In this document: positions 41,231-45,198 of the stretch, in pieces
Position numbering within the stretch: position 1 is the stretch's first letter
How the letters are laid out: each line of letters begins with the position of its first letter
NCBI GenBank assembly: GCA_023511915.1
Contig: JAIMAN010000018.1
Coordinates: forward strand, 1-45,198
DNA: 45,198 bases
Direction: 5' to 3'
Origin: Armatimonadota bacterium
Lineage (GTDB): Bacteria > Armatimonadota > Fimbriimonadia > Fimbriimonadales > GBS-DC
Notes under the pieces: model-generated
Told to the model about the DNA's origin: nothing
Seen by the model: only the letters and a program-made list of their open reading frames with translations
Databases searched by the model: none
Made by a program: the position numbers and the translations under genes

Positions 41231-42421
41231 ATGCACGAAGCGTACCAGAACCTGACCGCGCTGATTCACGCTTTTGGGGCGCGCCCTGCGACGACCGAGT
41301 CGGAGGCGCGCCTGCGCGAGTACCTGCATCGTCGCCTGCACGAGCGCGGGCTGACGGTCTTCGAGCAGCCGTTTCGGAGCGTCGCGTCGCTAACTCCCGC
41401 GTGGCTGACGGTCTCCGCGCTGTTTGTGGCGTCGGCGGTGTTGGGCTGGCTGAACGCGCCTGCGCTGTGGTGGGTGGGCGCGGGCAGCAGCCTCACAGCG
41501 ATGGCGATGTTCTGGGGCTTGGTCAGCGGCAGGTGGGATGTGATGTCCCTGTTTCCGCAGCGCGAGAGCGCGAACCTGATTGCCGTCGCGCCTGCGCAGG
41601 GGGAGGCGCGACGGCGCATCGTGCTGATGGCGCATATCGACAGCCAGCGCGCCGCGCTGATGTGGCATCCGCGCCATGTGCGGGCGTTCGGGCGCAACTT
41701 CCAACTGCAGGCGGGCGTGCTGGCGGCGCACACGCTAAGCGCGCTCCTGCTTGGGTTGTCGCCGTTGCTGGGGCTGGCGTGGCTGCCCGCCGTCGCCCGC
41801 GCCCTCATGACGCTCGGCGGGCTGGTCGCGCTGTATGGAATGGCGCTGCTGCTGCATCGCGAATGGTTCCTGCCGTGGGTGCAGGGCGCGAACGACAACG
41901 GGTCGGGAACCGCTGCGCTGCTGACGGTGCTGGAACAGCTCGCCGACGCGCCGCTGCCCCACACGGAGGTCTGGGGCGTCTTCACGGGCTGCGAGGAGGT
42001 CGGCAGACCCAACGGCGCGTTCGCGTTTGAGCGCGAGTACGGACACCAGCTGCGCGACGCCGAGTTCCTGATTATCGACCACATCGGGCTGGGCGAGCCG
42101 CGCTACTTGGCGGTGGAGGCGATGCTGCCCCGCGCGCGGGCGCATCCCGACATGGTGCGTTCGATGGAATGCCTCGCGGCGGCGCGTCCCGACCTGTGCC
42201 TACAGCCCAGCGCGGTACCGCACGGCGCGTACACCGACGCGCTGCCGTTCTACCTGCGTGGCTACCGCGCGATTGCTCTGTGGTGCGAGATCGAAAAAGG
42301 CGTCCCGCCCCACTGGCACTGGATCACAGACACGCTGGAGCATGTGTCCGCGTCCGACCTCCAGCGGGCGGTCGCCGTGATTGAAGCGTTCCTTCAGACT
42401 TCGGGTTCGGGTCGCCCGTAG
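41231..42421 (+). CDS. M28-family metallopeptidase with inserted membrane helices
   Basis: Protein of 396 aa. The zinc peptidase motifs are those of family M28: VLMAHIDSQ (His), GANDNGSGTAALLTVLEQLA (bridging Asp), GCEEVG (catalytic and metal Glu), IIDHIGLG (Asp), and HWHWITDTLEHVS (last His). Four hydrophobic segments interrupt the fold: two near residues 55-100 (AWLTVSALFVASAVLGWL, VGAGSSLTAMAMFWGLV) and two near 160-215 (AAHTLSALLLGLSPLLGLAWL, MTLGGLVALYGMALLL). The enzyme is thus probably embedded in the membrane, with the active site on one side. Substrate unknown. The 3' end overlaps the convergent aldolase gene by 28 bp. Confidence 0.8.
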   Translation: MHEAYQNLTALIHAFGARPATTESEARLREYLHRRLHERGLTVFEQPFRSVASLTPAWLTVSALFVASAVLGWLNAPALWWVGAGSSLTAMAMFWGLVSGRWDVMSLFPQRESANLIAVAPAQGEARRRIVLMAHIDSQRAALMWHPRHVRAFGRNFQLQAGVLAAHTLSALLLGLSPLLGLAWLPAVARALMTLGGLVALYGMALLLHREWFLPWVQGANDNGSGTAALLTVLEQLADAPLPHTEVWGVFTGCEEVGRPNGAFAFEREYGHQLRDAEFLIIDHIGLGEPRYLAVEAMLPRARAHPDMVRSMECLAAARPDLCLQPSAVPHGAYTDALPFYLRGYRAIALWCEIEKGVPPHWHWITDTLEHVSASDLQRAVAVIEAFLQTSGSGRP

Positions 42422-43329
42422 TCGCGCATGATGGACTGAATCTGCTCCACCAGGCGCGCGGCTTCCTCGTAGGGTCGCTGCCAGATGTTGCGCCCGAAAA
42501 TCAGCCCGATTGCCCCCGCGTCCATCGACAGGCGCACCTTGTTCAGCACATCGGCGTCGTTGCCCTTCTCGCCGCCGGAGAGCAGCACGAAGGTGTTGAC
42601 CGCCGAGGTGACCACACGCTGGATGCGCTGCTCGTCGTTCTCTTCCAGTTCGTTGTAGGGCTTGGGGTGCTTAGCGCGCTCTTCGGGCGGGGCGAGTTTC
42701 GGGAAGTTGACCTTCACGATGTCCGCGCCGAGTTCGGCGGCGGTGCGCGCGGCGTAGTCTACCGCCCACAGGCTGTCGCGCCCGCCTTTGGCTTGCACCG
42801 CCTCGCCGCGCGGGTACGCCCACACAATCAGCGGCATGCCATACGCTTCGGCGGCGGCGCGCACCTCCATAAACTGGCGGAAGTCGTCGTCTTGGCGCGG
42901 CGAGCCGACATAGAGCGTGTAGCCGACGGCGTCCGCGCCCAGCCGCACGGCGTCCTCCACGCGCGAATTCAGCGGCGACAACGCCTGCGCGTCCGACGGC
43001 ACCTCGGTCTTGCCGTTCAGCTTCAGGATCAGCGGAATCTTGCCTGCGAACTTCGCGAGGTACTTCTCGGCGATTCCGTACTGGAACGCCACCGCCGAAA
43101 AGCCCAAGTCGATTGCCAAGCGGCAGATGTAGTCAGGGTCGCCCGAGGGCGGGTAGGGGAAAAAGTCGCGCGGTCCGTGTTCCAGCCCTTGGTCGTAGGG
43201 CAGCACCATCAGCGTGCCGTTGCCGATGCCGTACTTATACATCATCCGATACAGGCGGGTGCGCTTGCCCGTGCTTAGGTGGGGCAAATCGCTCAGTGAG
43301 AGCCGTTTGGTTGGCGTCATCGTTATCAT
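42394..43329 (-). CDS. Class I fructose-bisphosphate aldolase (DhnA/FbaB family)
   Basis: Schiff-base aldolase of 311 aa that splits fructose 1,6-bisphosphate (or runs in reverse in gluconeogenesis). Motifs: LPYDQGLEHGPRDFF near the N-terminus, LILKLNGKTEVPSD, ADAVGYTLYVGSPRQDDDFRQF, LIVWAYPRG, the Schiff-base lysine in ADIVKVNFPK, FVLLSGGEKGNDADVLNKVRLSMDAGAIGLIFGRNIWQRP. A classic archaeal/bacterial FbaB-type protein. The ATG at MITMTPTKR follows GAGGTGG; a second ATG nine bases later is possible. Leader about 20 nt after TATAAT. It lies just after aroQ on the same strand. Confidence 0.92.
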   Translation of the reverse strand: MITMTPTKRLSLSDLPHLSTGKRTRLYRMMYKYGIGNGTLMVLPYDQGLEHGPRDFFPYPPSGDPDYICRLAIDLGFSAVAFQYGIAEKYLAKFAGKIPLILKLNGKTEVPSDAQALSPLNSRVEDAVRLGADAVGYTLYVGSPRQDDDFRQFMEVRAAAEAYGMPLIVWAYPRGEAVQAKGGRDSLWAVDYAARTAAELGADIVKVNFPKLAPPEERAKHPKPYNELEENDEQRIQRVVTSAVNTFVLLSGGEKGNDADVLNKVRLSMDAGAIGLIFGRNIWQRPYEEAARLVEQIQSIMRDYGRPEPEV

Positions 43330-43350
43330 CGTACCACCTCGCTGCAGGGG

Positions 43351-43356
43351 ATTATA
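43351..43356 (-). promoter_or_regulatory. -10 element (CAGGTATAAT) of the aldolase gene
   Basis: Minus-strand TATAAT, overlapping the end of aroQ, 21 nt before the ATG. Confidence 0.65.
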
Positions 43357-43804
43357 CCTGCTCGGCGGGTTTTTGCAGCAGGTACGCCATCGCTTGCACG
43401 GCGAGCAGGTAGCTGTGTGCGCCGAAGCCGCTGATGTGCCCGACACAGGCGGGCGCGATTACCGATTGGTGGCGGAACGGCTCGCGGGCGTAGATATTGG
43501 TCAGGTGGACTTCGATCGTGGGTAGCCCGACGGCGCGGATGGCGTCGTAGAGGGCGATGCTGGTATGCGTGTACGCGCCCGCGTTGATAATTATGCCGTC
43601 CGCCCATGCGCGCGCCGCGTGCAGTGCGTCGATGAGCGCGCCCTCGTGGTTCGACTGCACATGGCGCAGCTCGATGCCGAGCGATTGGGCGTACTCGGTC
43701 GCGCGTTGCACGATAGCATCCAGCGTCTCCGCGCCGTAGATGTGTGGCTCGCGCGTCCCCAGCAGGTTCAAGTTCGGTCCGTTCAGCAGCAGGATGCGAG
43801 GCAT
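43352..43804 (-). CDS. aroQ: Type II 3-dehydroquinate dehydratase
   Basis: Shikimate-pathway enzyme (150 aa) that dehydrates 3-dehydroquinate, acting as a dodecamer. Family landmarks: [21 protein letters not shown] with the catalytic Tyr, [58 protein letters not shown] with the catalytic His and Arg. Full length. The start lies 7 nt after TAGACT, so the mRNA is likely leaderless; the TAG of that hexamer is also the stop codon of the preceding nucleotidyltransferase gene. A diverged copy of this promoter and 5' end is found about 0.9 kb upstream, beyond the toxin-antitoxin pair. Confidence 0.95.
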   Translation of the reverse strand: MPRILLLNGPNLNLLGTREPHIYGAETLDAIVQRATEYAQSLGIELRHVQSNHEGALIDALHAARAWADGIIINAGAYTHTSIALYDAIRAVGLPTIEVHLTNIYAREPFRHQSVIAPACVGHISGFGAHSYLLAVQAMAYLLQKPAEQV

Positions 43805-43811
43805 GGCAAGG

Positions 43812-43817
43812 AGTCTA
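43812..43817 (-). promoter_or_regulatory. -10 element (CGGGTAGACT) of aroQ, built on a stop codon
   Basis: Minus-strand TAGACT preceded by GGG, ending 7 nt before the ATG; TAG is the stop of the upstream nucleotidyltransferase gene. The diverged copy at 44703-44708 reads TAAACT in the same setting. Confidence 0.6.
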
Positions 43818-44168
43818 CCCGTTGAGCGCGGCAGTTGCTTCGTTGGCAGGGGGCGGTTCCATCCGCTGATAGAACACCACGCCTGCCTGCTGAATGTGCG
43901 CCTTCAGGTCAGGGTCGCTCACCTGCCCAAAGATGACCAAGTCCACCGAGTAGGGCAGCATCAGGTCATCGATGGCGTCCATGATTTTGCATAGCATCTG
44001 TAGGTTCAGGTCGTCCCCGAAGAGGGCGAGGTCGATGTCGGAGCCGTTGCGGTAGCTGCCCGTCGCTCGTGAGCCGTACAGCACGGCTTGCTCTACCTGC
44101 GGGTATTGCGCCAGCACCGCGCAGAGTCTCTGGATGATCGCCTCACTCAAGCCGAAGCGCGTGGTCAT
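43815..44168 (-). CDS. MNT-type minimal nucleotidyltransferase (MntA-like antitoxin)
   Basis: Protein of 117 aa with the DNA polymerase beta-like minimal nucleotidyltransferase fold. The signature G32[12 protein letters not shown]44-I-D46 and a later Asp in SVDLVIFGQ supply the metal-binding triad. In HepT/MntA pairs such a protein neutralises the HEPN toxin by AMPylating it, so an antitoxin role is expected; the intact GSx10DxD motif suggests it is active. Its start overlaps the stop of the HEPN gene by 4 bp, so the toxin-like gene comes first. Its stop lies inside the aroQ promoter. Confidence 0.85.
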   Translation of the reverse strand: MTTRFGLSEAIIQRLCAVLAQYPQVEQAVLYGSRATGSYRNGSDIDLALFGDDLNLQMLCKIMDAIDDLMLPYSVDLVIFGQVSDPDLKAHIQQAGVVFYQRMEPPPANEATAALNG

Positions 44169-44593
44169 GAAGGTTCCTCGCTCGCTTTAAGTTGTTCCAT
44201 ACGCTCACGGAAGGCAGCGAACTCTGCGAAGTAATTATCGACGATCGCGGAGAAGATTATTGCTGCGGTTTCCTCGTTGTAGGTGTGCGAGGTCAGGTTG
44301 CGGCTCTGAATCATCTCCATCCAGACCTCGCCGTTATCGATCAAGCCTGCCTTGAACGCCTCGCGAGTAGCGTCTCGGGAGCCGTAAATATTCTGCACGC
44401 CGCGCTCCTCCAGAAAGTCCTTCATCGTCTTCCAAGCAAGTTCATGTGTGTACTCGAACGCTTGGATCAGCCCCTGCTGTTCGAGTTTCGAGAGTTCGCG
44501 CTGTCGGGACAGCTTGACCGCTTCCTCCAGCTGGGCGAACGCCTTGACGAAGTTGTTGAAGCGTCTCACCCAGCGGCGCTCGGATTGGTTCAT
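44165..44593 (-). CDS. HEPN-domain protein (HepT-like toxin, HI0074 family)
   Basis: All-helical protein of 142 aa of the nucleotidyltransferase-substrate-binding (HI0074) family. The HEPN active-site motif is intact: R98-N99-L-T-S-H103-T-Y105, where Arg and His are the RNase residues and the nearby Tyr is the AMPylation target in studied HepT toxins. N-terminal helices (RRFNNFVKAFAQLEEAVKL, IQAFEYTHELAWKTMKDFLEERG) match the family. The start MNQSERRW with AGGAAG upstream is preferred over a longer frame that overlaps the aroQ remnant. It is cotranscribed with the MNT gene from a TACAAT promoter. Confidence 0.85.
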   Translation of the reverse strand: MNQSERRWVRRFNNFVKAFAQLEEAVKLSRQRELSKLEQQGLIQAFEYTHELAWKTMKDFLEERGVQNIYGSRDATREAFKAGLIDNGEVWMEMIQSRNLTSHTYNEETAAIIFSAIVDNYFAEFAAFRERMEQLKASEEPS

Positions 44594-44615
44594 CGCGTAT
44601 CTTCCTGCGAGACTG

Positions 44616-44621
44616 ATTGTA
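44616..44621 (-). promoter_or_regulatory. -10 element (AGGGTACAAT) of the HEPN-MNT pair
   Basis: Minus-strand TACAAT preceded by GGG, 22 nt before the ATG, with an AGGAAG ribosome site in the leader. Confidence 0.55.
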
Positions 44622-44656
44622 CCCTTTGTGGGTGCGACGGGCGCGCCTGCCATGCG

Positions 44657-44711
44657 AGTTTAAGTTCGGGTCGTTCCCCAGCAGGCTGCAGGGCATGGGA
44701 AGAGTTTACCC
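44657..44711 (-). pseudogene. Diverged remnant of the aroQ promoter and first codons
   Basis: About 55 bp matching 43765-43820 at roughly three of four positions by eye. It includes the -10 motif (GGGTAAACT against GGGTAGACT), the ATG at 44696, and codons for MPCSLLGNDPNLNSHGRR against [18 protein letters not shown] in aroQ. The similarity ends after about 18 codons; the frame then runs on as unrelated sequence antisense-free but non-homologous to AroQ. It marks the far edge of the HEPN-MNT pair. Confidence 0.65.
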
Positions 44712-44852
44712 TATAGTGAGGAGTGTATAAAAAAGGGACGCTAATCGCGCCTCTAACGAGAGGAAGGAACGGCACTGTGCTATCCTACGATGCAAGCAAT
44801 AGTCATTCAGGTACAGTTAGTGCCGCAACTGGTAGAACACAACAGCGATACT
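44712..44852. other. Gene-free spacer of lower GC
   Basis: No gene seen. It has an AT-rich patch (GTATAAAAAAGGG near 44724) and a short dyad CGCCTCTAACGAGAGG (about 44739-44754). Composition is like the helicase fragment beside it, so it probably belongs to the same acquired segment. Confidence 0.35.
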
Positions 44853-45198
44853 TCAGTGATTTTCTTGTTGCAAGAAGCTCTTGAGTGCTCGTTTATCCTC
44901 TTCAGATAGGTCGTCTTGTGTGATTTCGCCCCTATCTATAGCATCAATCAGTTCACGAATCACGGAATACTTCTGTTCCAAGCGTTGTTTCTCATGGGGC
45001 GACAAGTCTCGATGCACGACTTTCAACTTTGCAAGAAGTTCATTGTCAGGGTAAGTAAAATCGAGCCTGAAACCATTCTGCTTCAATCTGTTAAATTCAG
45101 AGACAAGATTTTCCATTCCCTGTCCGTACCCAAGCACTCTCACCCAAGCTTTGCTGCGAGTTATGGCTGTAAATAAACGATTGCGTAGGGTTGCCAGT
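44853..45198 (-). CDS. C-terminal end of an SF1 DNA/RNA helicase, cut by window
   Basis: The open frame continues to the window edge, so the gene starts outside. The first visible residues, LRNRLFTAITRSKAWVRVLG, are helicase motif VI of UvrD/RecD2-like SF1 enzymes (arginine finger in TR). The last 95 residues (GQGMENLVSEFNRLKQNGFRLDFTYPDNELLAKL..., then a charged helical tail LIDAIDRGEITQDDLSEEDKRALKSFLQQ) match the tail found in one group of such helicases. A GTG at 45143 is not a real start. GC content is lower than most of the window. The full domain set, and any partner genes, lie beyond the edge. Confidence 0.75.
   Translation of the reverse strand, partial: LATLRNRLFTAITRSKAWVRVLGYGQGMENLVSEFNRLKQNGFRLDFTYPDNELLAKLKVVHRDLSPHEKQRLEQKYSVIRELIDAIDRGEITQDDLSEEDKRALKSFLQQENH

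Noticed and set aside
44442-44696. 84-aa gene starting at the aroQ-like ATG
   Set aside because: Only the first 18 codons resemble AroQ; the rest overlaps the HEPN gene in another frame and looks like shadow sequence.

Overview
The window is a compact, GC-rich bacterial chromosome segment made mostly of housekeeping genes, with a few accessory modules between them. The organism looks like a free-living flagellate, probably Armatimonadota (Fimbriimonadales-like). This guess rests on secreted proteins ending in a dockerin-like double Asp-rich loop (M1 peptidase, WD40 protein), a PSCyt1/PSCyt2/PSD1 cytochrome protein shared with planctomycete-type bacteria, a Uma2 endonuclease, and pathway genes scattered as single units. 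The phylum is an inference; no rRNA or marker alignment is available here.

Layout. 1-3.3 kb: a Met-type CAU tRNA cut at its 5' end, then class I ribonucleotide reductase (nrdB-nrdA, minus strand) with a hairpin-rich upstream region. 3.3-6.2 kb: a secreted M1 peptidase and a LolA-like protein. 6.3-10.6 kb: a GT-C-like membrane protein overlapping trpB, a tandem pair of paralogous unknown genes (the first truncated), and a GT2 glycosyltransferase. 10.6-17.5 kb: a PSCyt/PSD1 cytochrome protein, a small unknown gene, a RelE-like/UvrD-like helicase fusion and a dicarboxylate symporter. 17.7-21.3 kb: a secreted WD40 protein, a Uma2 endonuclease and a MobA-like NTP transferase. 21.3-26.1 kb: flagellar basal-body cluster flgB-flgC-fliE-fliF-fliG-fliH, behind a sigma-28-like promoter. 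26.1-28.0 kb: an RDD membrane protein and glycerate kinase. 28.0-29.5 kb: a convergent, overlapping gene pair that looks like a type II restriction-modification system. 29.5-33.6 kb: gatC-gatA and purL. 33.6-34.25 kb: a decayed VapBC-like pair and gene debris. 34.25-37.1 kb: an MBL-fold hydrolase, a PHP phosphatase and two small membrane-associated proteins. 37.3-39.1 kb: atpD-atpC. 39.1-43.8 kb: a TPR membrane protein carrying an in-frame palindromic insertion, a membrane-embedded M28 peptidase, class I FBP aldolase and aroQ. 43.8-45.2 kb: a HEPN/MNT toxin-antitoxin pair wedged between aroQ and a decayed copy of the aroQ start, then the C-terminal end of an SF1 helicase running off the window.

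Gene control. Many genes carry a motif close to GGGTANACT or GGTATAAT with its hexamer ending only 5-9 nt before the start codon. Read as a -10 element, this puts transcription initiation at or next to the start codon, so many mRNAs here should be leaderless. The motif often sits directly on or beside the stop codon of the preceding gene. A minority (nrdB, WD40 gene, atpD, fba, HEPN gene) have the same hexamer farther upstream plus a Shine-Dalgarno sequence.

Most notable signals: the leaderless promoter grammar, the toxin-antitoxin pair flanked by two versions of the aroQ promoter and 5' end, the in-frame three-armed palindromic element in the TPR protein, the compact R-M pair whose endonuclease candidate I do not recognise, and the RelE-like/helicase fusion with a duplicated start region.
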